Source: Rhizobiaceae bacterium (lineage in GTDB: Bacteria; Pseudomonadota; Alphaproteobacteria; Rhizobiales; Rhizobiaceae). From it: a stretch of DNA of 43,259 nucleotides. Below are positions 1 through 8,616 of this stretch, piece after piece. The position numbers and the translations under genes were made by a program. Location: assembly GCA_019635695.1 (NCBI GenBank), contig JAHBYZ010000024.1, forward strand, positions 1 to 43,259, read 5' to 3'. Position 1 is the stretch's first letter. Each line of letters starts with the position of its first letter. Under the pieces are notes generated by a model. The model was not told where the DNA came from and ran no database searches. It saw only the letters and a list, made by a program, of their open reading frames with translations.

Positions 1-337
1 TCTTGCTCGGCGTCGAGGAGCGGATCGCCTCGTAGTAGCTCTCGCAGATCATGTAGTAGTCCTTGACGATGCGCCGGAAGGGCGTCAGCGACAGGATGTG
101 GGTGACCACCTGCGCGCCGTCCTCGCGCGTGATCGAAAAGATCAGCCGGGAATCGACGATCGACAGCCTCAGCCGGTAGGGCCCGCCCTCGTCGCCGACC
201 GGGTGGAAGCTGTTCTCCTCGATCAGGTCGAAGATCGCCACCGCCCGCTCGTGCTCGACGTCCGGCGTCGACCGCCCGATCGATTCGTCGAGCTCGACGT
301 CGACGAGGCGCGTGCGGGTGGGACGGGCCTCGGTCAT
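1..337 (-). CDS. UPF0262 family protein (3' end cut by window edge)
   Basis: Reading leftwards from the ATG at 337-335 gives 112 codons without a stop before the window ends, so the C-terminus is missing. The N-terminus ([20 protein letters not shown]) and the following segment ending [16 protein letters not shown] match the UPF0262 family of small alphaproteobacterial proteins of about 160 residues. The function of the family is unknown. The start lies 6 bases after the hisD stop, so it is the last visible gene of the murA-DUF2948-hisD transcription unit. No strong Shine-Dalgarno is seen, which fits translational coupling to hisD. Family assignment is confident; function is open. Confidence 0.85.
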   Translation of the reverse strand, partial: MTEARPTRTRLVDVELDESIGRSTPDVEHERAVAIFDLIEENSFHPVGDEGGPYRLRLSIVDSRLIFSITREDGAQVVTHILSLTPFRRIVKDYYMICESYYEAIRSSTPSK

Positions 338-343
338 GGCGAT

Positions 344-1636
344 CTACAGGTTCAGCCGGATCGCGACGCTTCTGGCATGCGCGTCGAGCCCTTCCGCCTC
401 GGCCAGCGCGATCGCCGACGGGCCGAGCTGCCTGAGCTGCTCCGGCCCGAGTTTGAGGATCGAGGTGCGCTTGACGAAGTCGAGCACCGACAGGCCCGAC
501 GAGAAGCGCGCCGAGCGCGCTGTCGGCAGCACGTGGTTGGAGCCGCCGACATAGTCGCCGATCACCTCGGGCGTGTGGCGGCCGATGAAGATGGCGCCGG
601 CATTGCGGATCGAAGGCAGCAGATCCTCGGCAGCGTCGGTGAGCAGCTCGACATGCTCGGCAGCGATGCGGTTGGCCAGCGGGATCGCGTCGTTGAGCGT
701 CGGCACCAGGATGATCGCGCCGAAATCGCGCCAGCTCGCGGCAGCCGTCTCGCGGCGCGGCAGGGCTTCGAGCTGGCGCGTAACCGCGCGCTCGACCTCG
801 GCGGCGAGCGACGCCGATGTGGTGACGAGGATCGACTGGGCTGCGGTGTCGTGCTCGGCCTGCGCCAGCAGGTCGGCGGCGATCCAGTCCGGGTCGTTGT
901 CGGCCTCGGCGATGACGAGCACCTCGGACGGGCCTGCGACCATGTCGATGCCGACCGTGCCGAAGACACGGCGCTTGGCGGCGGCGACATAGGCGTTGCC
1001 GGGGCCGACGATCTTGGCGACGGGACGGATGGTCTGCGTGCCATAGGCAAGCGCCGCGATCGCCTGCGCGCCGCCGAGGCGGTAGATCTCCGTGACGCCG
1101 GCCAGCTTGGCGGCGGCCAGCACCAGCGGGTTCACGACGCCGCCGGGCGTGGGCACCACCATGACGATGCGCTCGACGCCCGCGACGCGGGCCGGAACGG
1201 CGTTCATCAGCACCGAACTCGGGTAGCTTGCCGTGCCGCCCGGCACGTAGAGGCCTACCGCCTCGATGGCCGTCCAGCGCGAGCCGAGCTCGACGCCAAT
1301 CGGGTCGGTGTAGCGGTCGTCGGCAGGCTTCTGGCGCAGATGGTGTGCGGTGATGCGCTCATGCGCACGGCGCAGCGCAGCCAGCGTCTCGGGGTCGCAG
1401 GCGGCTTCGGCCGCGGCGATTTCGGCCGGCGTGAAGGCCATGCCCGTGGCGGCAAGGTCGAGACGGTCGAACCGCGTCGAATAGTGCGCCAATGCCGCAT
1501 CACCCTCGGCGCGCACGCGGGCGATGATGTCGCGCACCGCCGTGTCGACGTCCTCCGACACCTCGCGCTTGGTCGACAGGAACGCCACGAAACGCTCCTC
1601 GAAACCGGGTTCGGAAAGATCGAGGCGCAACACCAT
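344..1636 (-). CDS. hisD: Histidinol dehydrogenase
   Basis: This is the last enzyme of histidine synthesis, oxidising L-histidinol to L-histidine in two NAD-dependent steps with a bound zinc ion. The 430-residue product is close to the usual 430-440. Recognisable blocks are PGGTASYPSSVLMNAVPARV, GPGNAYVAAAKRRVFG, DMVAGPSEVLVI, LLAQAEHD (zinc-ligand Gln and His), GGSNHVLPT and EGLDAHARS near the C-terminus (last zinc-ligand His). The reading frame stays open upstream, but that part is not HisD-like. The ATG at 1636 gives the usual start and follows the DUF2948 stop by 8 bases, with a GAGG overlapping that stop. It sits with murA and UPF0262 rather than with other his genes, as is normal in rhizobia. 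Confidence 0.97.
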   Translation of the reverse strand: MVLRLDLSEPGFEERFVAFLSTKREVSEDVDTAVRDIIARVRAEGDAALAHYSTRFDRLDLAATGMAFTPAEIAAAEAACDPETLAALRRAHERITAHHLRQKPADDRYTDPIGVELGSRWTAIEAVGLYVPGGTASYPSSVLMNAVPARVAGVERIVMVVPTPGGVVNPLVLAAAKLAGVTEIYRLGGAQAIAALAYGTQTIRPVAKIVGPGNAYVAAAKRRVFGTVGIDMVAGPSEVLVIAEADNDPDWIAADLLAQAEHDTAAQSILVTTSASLAAEVERAVTRQLEALPRRETAAASWRDFGAIILVPTLNDAIPLANRIAAEHVELLTDAAEDLLPSIRNAGAIFIGRHTPEVIGDYVGGSNHVLPTARSARFSSGLSVLDFVKRTSILKLGPEQLRQLGPSAIALAEAEGLDAHARSVAIRLNL

Positions 1637-1644
1637 GGCCCGCC

Positions 1645-2079
1645 TCAGACGCTGTGGCGCGGGCGCGATCCCGCCTGCCACGCCGAGCCGAGGTCGGCCA
1701 GCCGCGCCTCGATGAAATCCACCTCGAGCCGCATGGTCGCACCACCGGAGAAAACCAGTTCGACGGTGCCCGCCGGGGATTCGCCCGCCTCGAACTTCAG
1801 CGCCAGCAGCGACAGGATGTCGTCGCTGCGCGCCGGGTCGACGCCGATGGCGCGCAGCGCGGTGACCCCCTCGAAATGCAGCACGGCGTTGCGGCGCTCG
1901 GCCTTCTTGCGGAAGAAACCGGACGGCTGCTCCCAGGCGAAGCGGTTGAGCGCGATGACCACGCGCTTTTCGGCCTTGAGCCACGAGACGTCGCCGACCT
2001 TCAAGAGCGCGTCCTGCACGTGTGCGGACACGACCTTCAGGTCCTCCTCGTCGAGTGCGACAAGCTTGAGGGGTATCAT
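1645..2079 (-). CDS. DUF2948 family protein
   Basis: A 144-residue protein beginning MIPLKLVALDEEDLKVVSAH, followed by a segment ending WLKAEKRVVIALNRFAWEQP. This matches the DUF2948 family, found between murA and hisD in many Alphaproteobacteria. It has no signal peptide or membrane segment, so it is expected in the cytoplasm. The function is unknown; the fixed gene order is the only clue. The ATG at 2079 was chosen because the conserved N-terminus begins there, while the open frame upstream codes for unrelated Arg/Pro-rich sequence. The gene follows murA by about 105 bases, a gap that holds an inverted repeat. Confidence 0.88.
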   Translation of the reverse strand: MIPLKLVALDEEDLKVVSAHVQDALLKVGDVSWLKAEKRVVIALNRFAWEQPSGFFRKKAERRNAVLHFEGVTALRAIGVDPARSDDILSLLALKFEAGESPAGTVELVFSGGATMRLEVDFIEARLADLGSAWQAGSRPRHSV

Positions 2080-2159
2080 GCGGGCGGGCCGGGCTCCGTT
2101 ACGGTCCGGCTTCCTGTTAGGCGTTCCGGGGAAAGCGCGCAACCACGCGCCGGGTTCCA

Positions 2160-2183
2160 AGGCGACGGCAAGTGCCGTCGCCT
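2160..2183 (-). terminator. Perfect GC-rich hairpin just after murA
   Basis: The arms 2160-2170 and 2173-2183 are exact reverse complements (11 bp) around a 2-base centre, so the real loop is about 4 bases. The hairpin begins 2 bases after the murA stop in the direction of transcription. No run of U follows (the next bases on the minus strand are TTGG), so it is not a classical rho-independent terminator. It may be a weak attenuator or an mRNA-stabilising end between murA and DUF2948-hisD. Confidence 0.4.
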
Positions 2184-2184
2184 C

Positions 2185-3474
2185 TCACTCCGACAGGCGC
2201 TCCACCGTCGCGCCGCAGCCGGTGAGCTTCTGCTCCAGCCGCTCGAAGCCGCGGTCGAGGTGGTAGACGCGATGAACCGTCGTCTCGCCCTCGGCCGCCA
2301 GGCCGGCTATGACCAGCGATACCGAGGCGCGCAGGTCGGTGGCCATAACGGGCGCGCCCTTGAGCGAGGATACGCCCTCGACGATGGCCGTCTGGCCGGC
2401 GAGCGAGATCTTCGCGCCGAGGCGGGCCAGTTCCTGCACATGCATGAAGCGGTTCTCGAAGATGGTCTCGGTGATGCGCGACTTGCCCTTCGCCCGCGTC
2501 ATCAGGCCCATGAACTGCGCCTGCAGGTCGGTCGGAAAGCCGGGGAACGGCGCGGTGGTGACGTCGACCGCGGCGATGCCTGATCCGTTGCGGCGTACGC
2601 GGATGCCGGAATTGGTCGGCGTGATCTCCGCGCCGGCCTGCACCAGCACGTCGAGCGCGTTTTCCAGCAGGTCCGGACGGGCGTGCTCCAGCAGCACGTC
2701 GCCGCCGGTCATGGCGACGGCCATGGCGTAGGTGCCGGTCTCGATGCGGTCCGGGATGACGGCGACGCGGGCGCCGTGCAGTTTCGCCACGCCTTCTATG
2801 GTGATGGTCGGCGTGCCGGCGCCCTCGATCTTCGCGCCCATGGCGTTCAGGCATTCGGCAAGGTTGACGATCTCGGGCTCGCGCGCGGCGTTTTCCAGCA
2901 CCGTTGTGCCCTTGGCCAGCGAGGCGGCCATCATCAGCACATGGGTGGCGCCGACGGAGACCTTGGGGAAGACGTAGCGGGCGCCGATCAGGCCCTTGGG
3001 AGCCTTGGCGACGACATAACCGTTGTCGATGTCGATCTGAGTGCCCAGCGCCTGCAGGCCGTCGATGAACAGGTCGACGGGCCGCGTGCCGATGGCACAG
3101 CCGCCCGGCAGCGACACGCGCGCCTCGCCCATGCGGGCGACCAGCGGGCCGATGACCCAGAAGGACGCGCGCATCTTGGAGACGAGATTGTAGGGCGCGG
3201 TGGTGTCGACGATGCGCTTCGCGGTGAAATTGATGGTGCGCGAGTAGGTTTCGCCCTCGCCGGCGCGGCGGCCGTTGACCGAGTAGTCAACGCCGTGATT
3301 GCCGAGGATGCGGATCAACTGCTCGACGTCGGCCAGATGCGGCACGTTGTCGAGCGTCAGCGTCTCGTCGGTCAGCAGCGAGGCGATCATCAGCGGCAGC
3401 GCCGCGTTCTTCGCGCCCGAAATCGGAATCGTGCCGGTAAGCTTGGCGCCGCCGACGATCCTGATGCGATCCAT
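2185..3474 (-). CDS. murA: UDP-N-acetylglucosamine 1-carboxyvinyltransferase (MurA)
   Basis: MurA transfers enolpyruvate from PEP to UDP-GlcNAc, the first committed cytoplasmic step of peptidoglycan synthesis. The 429-residue product has normal length. Visible family features are the N-terminal [20 protein letters not shown] with Lys22-Asn23, and the active-site loop [15 protein letters not shown] with Cys126 in the position of the E. coli Cys115. Keeping Cys rather than Asp is the form normally sensitive to fosfomycin. The ATG at 3474 is the usual start (MDRIRIVGG); an upstream in-frame start would add seven non-conserved residues. It heads the block murA-DUF2948-hisD-UPF0262. Confidence 0.97.
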   Translation of the reverse strand: MDRIRIVGGAKLTGTIPISGAKNAALPLMIASLLTDETLTLDNVPHLADVEQLIRILGNHGVDYSVNGRRAGEGETYSRTINFTAKRIVDTTAPYNLVSKMRASFWVIGPLVARMGEARVSLPGGCAIGTRPVDLFIDGLQALGTQIDIDNGYVVAKAPKGLIGARYVFPKVSVGATHVLMMAASLAKGTTVLENAAREPEIVNLAECLNAMGAKIEGAGTPTITIEGVAKLHGARVAVIPDRIETGTYAMAVAMTGGDVLLEHARPDLLENALDVLVQAGAEITPTNSGIRVRRNGSGIAAVDVTTAPFPGFPTDLQAQFMGLMTRAKGKSRITETIFENRFMHVQELARLGAKISLAGQTAIVEGVSSLKGAPVMATDLRASVSLVIAGLAAEGETTVHRVYHLDRGFERLEQKLTGCGATVERLSE

Positions 3475-3603
3475 ATATCCCGCCTTTGCCGGCATCCCCG
3501 CCGGTCGATTCGAATCTGGCCCCTGCGCCCGTCCGCCCGAAGGGTCCGTCTAGACCATCGGGCTAATCGGTTCAAGAAACGCCGCCCGGCAGGGTTACCT
3601 GGG

Positions 3604-3795
3604 TCACCCTCCGTCGGCAGGCCCTTTTTCGGCCTTTTGCGCGGCGCGGATGCCCTCGTCGCGCTCGTCGGCATCGCCTGCCCTGCGCGCTCTCGCCTGC
3701 GCCTTGCGGCGGGCGAGGTTGTCGCGCAGCTGCTGCGAGAGACGATCGCGCCGCTGCTGGTCCTGGTTGGGCTTCGGTCCCTTTTCCCGACTCAT
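3604..3795 (-). CDS. Small basic hypothetical protein upstream of murA
   Basis: A 63-residue, very hydrophilic protein rich in Arg, Lys, Gln and Asp, starting MSREKGPKPNQDQQRRDRLS. It has no signal peptide or membrane segment and is probably helical (RRDRLSQQLRDNLARRKAQ). I do not recognise a characterised family. The same strand and position 130 bases upstream of murA, and the clean start MSREKGPKPNQ, suggest a real small gene, but base composition alone could also keep such a frame open. A role in nucleic-acid or ribosome binding would be a guess from charge only. Confidence 0.55.
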   Translation of the reverse strand: MSREKGPKPNQDQQRRDRLSQQLRDNLARRKAQARARRAGDADERDEGIRAAQKAEKGPADGG

Positions 3796-3885
3796 ATGTG
3801 GTGCCACGATCCCGGCCACAACATGGCGACGCGCGAACCAGTCGCCATGTCGCCCGACGGGCGCGAGAATACGCCGCGCAGCGTT

Positions 3886-3909
3886 GCCGGGACAATGGCC
3901 GGGACAATG
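3886..3909. repeat. Exact tandem duplication of a 12-base unit
   Basis: The unit gccgggacaatg occurs twice head to tail (3886-3897 and 3898-3909), about 47 bases upstream of the tRNA-Thr gene and in the gap divergent from the small murA-side gene. It may be a recent slippage duplication or a paired binding site in the tRNA promoter region. Confidence 0.7.
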
Positions 3910-3955
3910 CTTGCGCTGCCCGCCGACCTATGGCAGAAGCCGCGCCCATAAACGG

Positions 3956-4030
<75 letters not shown>

Positions 4031-4049
4031 TCTTTCCCGTCCGAAATCG

Positions 4050-4856
4050 TCATCCTTTCGGCTCGACCAGATCCGGCCGGTATTCGAAGTGCATGGTGTC
4101 GTAGTGGTGCCAGCGGCCGCCCCAGACGAAGCCGTGGCGTTCGAAGACGTCGACGATCTCGACAGGAATGCGGTTCTTCCACTGATACCTGCCGTCTGCC
4201 TGCGGTTTCGACCAGCGCCAGTAGTCCGACCAGTCGACGTTGATGTCGATGGCGGCGGCAAAGCCGTGCATCGACATGCGGCTCGTGCCGGCGATTGCGC
4301 GGCAATTGTAGGTGCCGGCGGTCGGTTTCAAATATTTCACGAACTTCGAGGGCAGTTCGTCCAGCTCGCGGGAAACGGCTTCCAGCGCCTTGTCGGCGCC
4401 CTGCGCGGAGGTGAAGCGCACGCTGCCGCCCTTGTTCTTCGGCAGCCACTGGACGGCGCGCATCCGTGGTGACACCTCGCCGGCCTCGCAGTCGCCGTAG
4501 AGCGCCTTGAACAGCGCGTCGATGCGGACGCGGCCGGGGTCGAAGTTCAGCGGCGGGGCGGAGGGCGGCTCACCCGCGCCATAGGCGAAAGCGAACATGT
4601 CGTCGATGTCCGGACCGTCGAGAAGCTGGTCGAACGTCTTGTCGGCGCGGCCATCCGAAATGGGCAGCCGCGTGCCGTCCTTGAGCTTCAGATGCGTGGC
4701 ATCGAAGCCGGCGACGGCGTCCGGGTAGGCTACGACGAGCCGTGCCAGGTGCCTGTCGAGGTCCGGCGGCGGAGCGCCGTAGCGCGGTTTCACGTCGGCC
4801 GCATGCGCGGCGGAAGCGGTCGCTGCGGCGAGGATCAACAGGGCTGGTAGGCGCAA
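4050..4856 (-). CDS. Secreted M15-type (VanY-like) zinc peptidase
   Basis: The 268-residue product has a cleavable signal peptide (MRLPALLILAAATASAAHA) and a C-terminal metallopeptidase domain of the D-Ala-D-Ala carboxypeptidase/endolysin M15 type. The zinc site is visible as SMHGFAAAIDIN (His197, Asp204) and WHHYDTMHFEY (His256). Such enzymes cut peptidoglycan stem peptides in the periplasm; the exact bond here is not known. The only in-frame start after the upstream stop is the TTG at 4856, 3 bases after the stop of the caspase-like gene, with GGAAG inside that gene as a likely ribosome site. The TTG start and tight spacing suggest translational coupling with its neighbour. Confidence 0.85.
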   Translation of the reverse strand: MRLPALLILAAATASAAHAADVKPRYGAPPPDLDRHLARLVVAYPDAVAGFDATHLKLKDGTRLPISDGRADKTFDQLLDGPDIDDMFAFAYGAGEPPSAPPLNFDPGRVRIDALFKALYGDCEAGEVSPRMRAVQWLPKNKGGSVRFTSAQGADKALEAVSRELDELPSKFVKYLKPTAGTYNCRAIAGTSRMSMHGFAAAIDINVDWSDYWRWSKPQADGRYQWKNRIPVEIVDVFERHGFVWGGRWHHYDTMHFEYRPDLVEPKG

Positions 4857-4859
4857 TGG

Positions 4860-6167
4860 CTACTCGTACTTCCGGATCAGGTCGACATTCTTCTGCTCGA
4901 TGAATGTCAGCTCAACTTCGCCGAATTGCGGCTTGTACCAGTCGAACTTGCCGAAATGCTCCTGCAGATCCTGCCGCACGAACTTGCGGCCGCGGCGGGC
5001 GTAGATCTCGTTGCGGGCGATCCGCAGATCCGCGGCGTTCAGCGGCGAAACTTCGTCGGCGGTCAGCAGCCGGCGGTCGGAATCGGGAAAGATGAAGTCG
5101 CTGACCGGCACGGCCGCGCGCATCTCGAAGGTGCGGATCAGCTCGACATTGGCGATCTCGACCGCGTTGAATTTCGGTTCGTAGGTGACTGCGCGATACC
5201 AGGGAAACTGGCTGAAATGGGTCGCCAGAGCCTCGTCGCGGAAAATCTGGCCGTTGCGGGCGAATATCTCGTTGCGGGCAAGCCGCAGGCGCGCGGCGTC
5301 GATGCGTTCGAGATCGGCCTCCGTCAGCGCAGTGGTGCTCGATTGCGGAAACACCTCGCCCTGTCCCGCGGCCGGCTTGGGCGGCTCGACCGTGCTCAGC
5401 GCGCCGGTGGCCGCCGGAGCGGCGGCAAGGAAGACGGGGCGGGTCATCGAGCTTTCGATCCAGACCGTCTGGCGGCCGTCGGTGCGTTCGCGCACGTGAT
5501 TGCGGATGGCCTGCATCAGGTCGTTCAGTTCCAGCGTCGGGGTGGCGATGTTGTCGAGCAGCCCTTCGGCGAACGGGCTGTGATCGCCAGAGCCGTCGAG
5601 CGCGGTCATGCCCTGCGCGGTGGAGAAGGCGGCCAGCATATTTTCCGTGCGCGACGGCGGCGGCTGATCCGGCTGGGCCAGAGGCTGCGCGCCGCGGTCC
5701 TCCAGCGGGTTGTTGCGGCAGGCGTCGAACACCAGCATCTTGAAGTCGGCATGGGTGCTCGAGAGCGCCTGCAGCAGGCGCTCGGTGTCCAGCGCCTCTG
5801 TGTCGATGCGCTCGAAGGTGGTCATGGTGAAGTCGACCGGCAGCATGAAGCTGCGGTTCTCAACCATCGCGCCGTGGCCGGCATAGAAAATGACGACCGA
5901 TTCCGCCTTGAGCGCCGCCGGCACGAAGGCGTCGAGCGCGCGCTGGGCGGTGGCGAGGTCGGTGTCCTGCAGCAACGTCACCGCGTAGCCGAGGTCGGCG
6001 AAGCTGCGGGCAACCGCGCGGGCGTCGGCGACCGGATTCCTGAGCTCGAAGCCCGGCCGGTAGGATGAATTGCCGATGACCAGCGCGAACCGGCCGTCGG
6101 CGAACGCCGGTGAAAAAAGGCCCACGATCAGGGCAAGCGGACAGATCAGTCGACCAAACAGGTTCAT
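4860..6167 (-). CDS. Secreted caspase-family (C14) protein with two YARHG domains
   Basis: The 435-residue protein starts with a signal peptide (MNLFGRLICPLALIVGLFSPAFA). A caspase/metacaspase-like domain follows (about 25-250) with FALVIGNSSY, the catalytic His98 in FYAGHGAM and Cys150 in VFDACRNNP; both catalytic residues are intact. After a Pro-rich linker come two YARHG domains (about 285-345 and 370-430), seen as LRLARNEIFARNGQIF and LRIARNEIYARRGRKF, each ending in a PWY/DWY segment. Caspase-fold enzymes cleave after basic or acidic residues depending on subgroup; YARHG domains are extracytoplasmic and of unknown ligand. It is the first gene of a two-gene unit with the M15 peptidase. 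A role in envelope protein turnover or programmed death is inference. Confidence 0.88.
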   Translation of the reverse strand: MNLFGRLICPLALIVGLFSPAFADGRFALVIGNSSYRPGFELRNPVADARAVARSFADLGYAVTLLQDTDLATAQRALDAFVPAALKAESVVIFYAGHGAMVENRSFMLPVDFTMTTFERIDTEALDTERLLQALSSTHADFKMLVFDACRNNPLEDRGAQPLAQPDQPPPSRTENMLAAFSTAQGMTALDGSGDHSPFAEGLLDNIATPTLELNDLMQAIRNHVRERTDGRQTVWIESSMTRPVFLAAAPAATGALSTVEPPKPAAGQGEVFPQSSTTALTEADLERIDAARLRLARNEIFARNGQIFRDEALATHFSQFPWYRAVTYEPKFNAVEIANVELIRTFEMRAAVPVSDFIFPDSDRRLLTADEVSPLNAADLRIARNEIYARRGRKFVRQDLQEHFGKFDWYKPQFGEVELTFIEQKNVDLIRKYE

Positions 6168-6327
6168 CGGGGCAGACGCTCAACCAACCGGCCCGATTCA
6201 ACCGGAACGGGCGAGGTTGCGTCAAGCCGGCAAGGCAGCATTGACAGGCCGGCCCCGGCGGGGGAGAGGTCCGGCCATAAATCGCAGCCATGATGAGGTC
6301 GTGGCAAGCAAGCGGCGGAACCTTCCC

Positions 6328-7644
6328 ATGACCAATGTCGCCCTGACCGGCCTTGCCCGCGAACTGGCCGAGCGCGCCGAGAAGGGCCGGCCGGTGCGCA
6401 TCGGCGTGATCGGCACCGGCGAGATGGGCACCGACCTCGTTACGCAGGGCATGCTGATGAAGGGTGTGTCGGTCTGCGCGCTGGCGACGCGGCGGCCGCA
6501 CACCGCGCGCGAGGCGATCCGCATCGCCTATGGCGACGAGGCGATGGCTGCCGAGGCGGACTCTCAAGGCAAGGTCACGGCGGCTATCGAGGCCGGAAAG
6601 ATCGCCATCACCTCGGTCCAGACGATGGTCACCAACCCGATGATCGACGTGATCATCGACGCGACCGGCAAGCCCGGGGTCGCCGCCGATTTCGACCTGA
6701 TGGCGATGGAGCACGGCAAGCACGTCGTGATGATGAATGTCGAGGCCGACGTCACCATCGGGCCGTATCTCAAGAAGCAGGCGGACAGGCTGGGCGTGAT
6801 CTACTCGGTTGGTGCCGGCGACGAGCCATCCTCCTGCATGGAGCTGATCGAGTTCGCCACCGCGCTCGGCTACACGATCGTGTCGGCCGGCAAGGGCAAG
6901 AACAACGCTTTCAACCGCGACGCCGTGCCAGACGACTATCGCGCGGAAGCCGAGCGGCGGAACATGAACCCGCGCATGCTGGTCGAGTTCGTCGACGGCT
7001 CCAAGACCATGGTCGAGATGTGCGCCATCGCCAACGCCACCGGCCTTGTGCCCGACGTGCCGGGCATGCACGGGCCGGATGCCGGCCGCGACCAGCTGGC
7101 CAAGGTGCTGATCCCGCGCGAGGACGGCGGGCTGCTGTCGCGAAAAGGCGTAGTGGACTACACGGTCGGCAAGGGTGTGGCGCCGGGCGTTTTCGTCGTG
7201 GTGGAGGCGACGCATCCGCGCATCATCGAGCGCATGGACGACCTGCATGTCGGCCACGGCCCCTACTACACCTTCCATCGGCCCTACCACCTGACCTCGC
7301 TGGAGGTGCCGCTGACGGCGGCGCGCATCATGCTGCACGGCAAGGCCGACATGGTGCCCCTGCCCCGCCCCGTGGCCGAGGTCTGCGCGGTAGCGAAGCG
7401 GGATCTCAACCCGGGCGAGACCTTCGATGCCATCGGCGAGACCTGCTACCGCTCGCATACGATGACGGTGGTGGAGGCCCGCGCAGCGGGTGCGGTGCCG
7501 GTTGGCCTGCTTGAAGGCGGGAAGGTGCTGAAGGCGGTCAGGAAGGGAGAGCTACTGACCCTCGACAACGCCGCGCCCGACGCCACGACACGGCTCTTCG
7601 CGTTGCGGAAGCTTCAGGACGAGATGCTTTACGGCGTCGCCTGA
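6328..7644 (+). CDS. Homoserine-dehydrogenase-like NAD(P)-binding oxidoreductase with SAF domain
   Basis: A 438-residue cytoplasmic protein. The N-terminal Rossmann segment VRIGVIGTGEMGTDLVTQGM binds NAD(P). The central part resembles the homoserine-dehydrogenase-like catalytic domain (SAGKGKNNAFNRDAVPDDY; HGPYYTFHRPYHLTSLEVP). The C-terminus (PLPRPVAEVCAVAKRDLNPG onward) looks like a SAF domain. Related proteins sit in sugar-acid or polyol catabolic operons, but the substrate cannot be read from sequence, and here there are no catabolic neighbours. The ATG at 6328 has GCGGAA about ten bases upstream; the frame is open further upstream but that part is not conserved-looking. It is divergent from the caspase gene and convergent with proC. 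Confidence 0.8.
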   Translation: MTNVALTGLARELAERAEKGRPVRIGVIGTGEMGTDLVTQGMLMKGVSVCALATRRPHTAREAIRIAYGDEAMAAEADSQGKVTAAIEAGKIAITSVQTMVTNPMIDVIIDATGKPGVAADFDLMAMEHGKHVVMMNVEADVTIGPYLKKQADRLGVIYSVGAGDEPSSCMELIEFATALGYTIVSAGKGKNNAFNRDAVPDDYRAEAERRNMNPRMLVEFVDGSKTMVEMCAIANATGLVPDVPGMHGPDAGRDQLAKVLIPREDGGLLSRKGVVDYTVGKGVAPGVFVVVEATHPRIIERMDDLHVGHGPYYTFHRPYHLTSLEVPLTAARIMLHGKADMVPLPRPVAEVCAVAKRDLNPGETFDAIGETCYRSHTMTVVEARAAGAVPVGLLEGGKVLKAVRKGELLTLDNAAPDATTRLFALRKLQDEMLYGVA

Positions 7645-7646
7645 CG

Positions 7647-8459
7647 CTATTTCCCTAGCTCTATGCCCCTGTCACGCGCCGCAATGACCGCTTCGGTCAG
7701 CAGCTTCGTCAGAACATCGTCGCCCATGAGCACCTTCAGTGCGGCGGCGGTGGTGCCGTTGGGGCTGGTCACCTGCTCGCGCAGCTTTCCGGCGTCCTCG
7801 CCGCTCTCGAAGGCGAGCGCGGCGGCGCCGTAGACGGTCTGGCGGGCGAGAAGCGTGGCAGTGGCCGGCTCAAGACCGACGGATTCGGCCGCCTTTGTCA
7901 GCGCCTCGATGAAGTGGAAGATATAGGCGGGACCGGAGCCGGAGACGGCGGTGACCGCGTCCATCAGGCCTTCGTCCGGGATCGATGCCACCTCGCCGCT
8001 GGCAGCCAGCAGTCTGGCGACGAACGCCGCACTGTCCGCCGGCACGCCGGGTCCGGCGAAGGTGACCATCATGCCCTTGCCGATGGCGGCCGGCGTGTTT
8101 GGCATGCAGCGCACGATGGATGCCTTGCCGCCGAGCGCGGCGGTGAGCGAGGCAACGGTGACGCCCGCAGCGATCGACAGGATGACGGAACCGGAGGCAG
8201 CAAAGGTTCGGTAGCCGGCCGCCACGTCGCGAATCACCTGCGGCTTGACGGCGAGCACGACCAGTTCCGGCCGTTCGCCGGCGAGCGCAGAGGCATCCGC
8301 GAGCGTGCGGACGCCGCGCGTGGCGGCGCGCTCGCGCAAGGCCGCCGCCGGCTCAACCACGGCCACCTCCGCCGGCGCCAACGTGCCGGCGTCCAGCCAG
8401 CCGGCCAGCATGGCAAAGCCCATATTGCCGGCACCGACCAGTATCACCCTTATCGCCAT
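7647..8459 (-). CDS. proC: Pyrroline-5-carboxylate reductase
   Basis: ProC catalyses the last step of proline synthesis, NAD(P)H-dependent reduction of pyrroline-5-carboxylate. The product is 270 residues, the family norm. It has the dinucleotide fold VILVGAGNMGFAMLAGWLDA, the block VRCMPNTPAAIGKGM and the signature AVSGSGPAYIFHFIEAL. The ATG at 8459 is preceded by GGAGG at good spacing; the open frame further upstream is non-coding in character. Its stop lies 2 bases beyond the stop of the convergent oxidoreductase gene, and its start is divergent from the exopolysaccharide locus. Confidence 0.96.
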   Translation of the reverse strand: MAIRVILVGAGNMGFAMLAGWLDAGTLAPAEVAVVEPAAALRERAATRGVRTLADASALAGERPELVVLAVKPQVIRDVAAGYRTFAASGSVILSIAAGVTVASLTAALGGKASIVRCMPNTPAAIGKGMMVTFAGPGVPADSAAFVARLLAASGEVASIPDEGLMDAVTAVSGSGPAYIFHFIEALTKAAESVGLEPATATLLARQTVYGAAALAFESGEDAGKLREQVTSPNGTTAAALKVLMGDDVLTKLLTEAVIAARDRGIELGK

Positions 8460-8517
8460 TGGAACCTCCGCGAGGCGATGCGTAGGCGTTAAGGCCGCGC
8501 ACGGCAAGCCAGGATTC

Positions 8518-8532
8518 TTAACCCGGCATTTA
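8518..8532. promoter_or_regulatory. CtrA-like half-site pair (TTAA-N7-TTTA)
   Basis: TTAA at 8518-8521 and TTTA at 8529-8532 are separated by 7 bases, one mismatch from the TTAA-N7-TTAA box bound by CtrA in Alphaproteobacteria. It lies in the divergent gap between proC and the first co-polymerase gene, about 85 bases upstream of the latter. The match is only suggestive, as intergenic DNA here is AT-richer. Confidence 0.25.
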
Positions 8533-8616
8533 CCGTCGCGCTGCAATGAATTGGTAACGATTTGAGAAATGGCAACGCTCTGGCCGGCCAGTCCGGCCTC
8601 ATCCCGGAGGCTCGAA

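Noticed and set aside
98..2266. A 722-codon open frame on the plus strand across the murA-hisD region
   Set aside because: It is antisense to UPF0262, hisD and DUF2948, is made of Arg/Asp/Gly-rich sequence, and matches no family. In GC-rich DNA such antisense frames stay open by codon bias.
4050..6167. Possible toxin-antitoxin or phage lysis module (caspase plus cell-wall peptidase)
   Set aside because: Both proteins carry signal peptides, there is no antitoxin, holin or phage gene nearby, and codon use looks like that of the neighbours.
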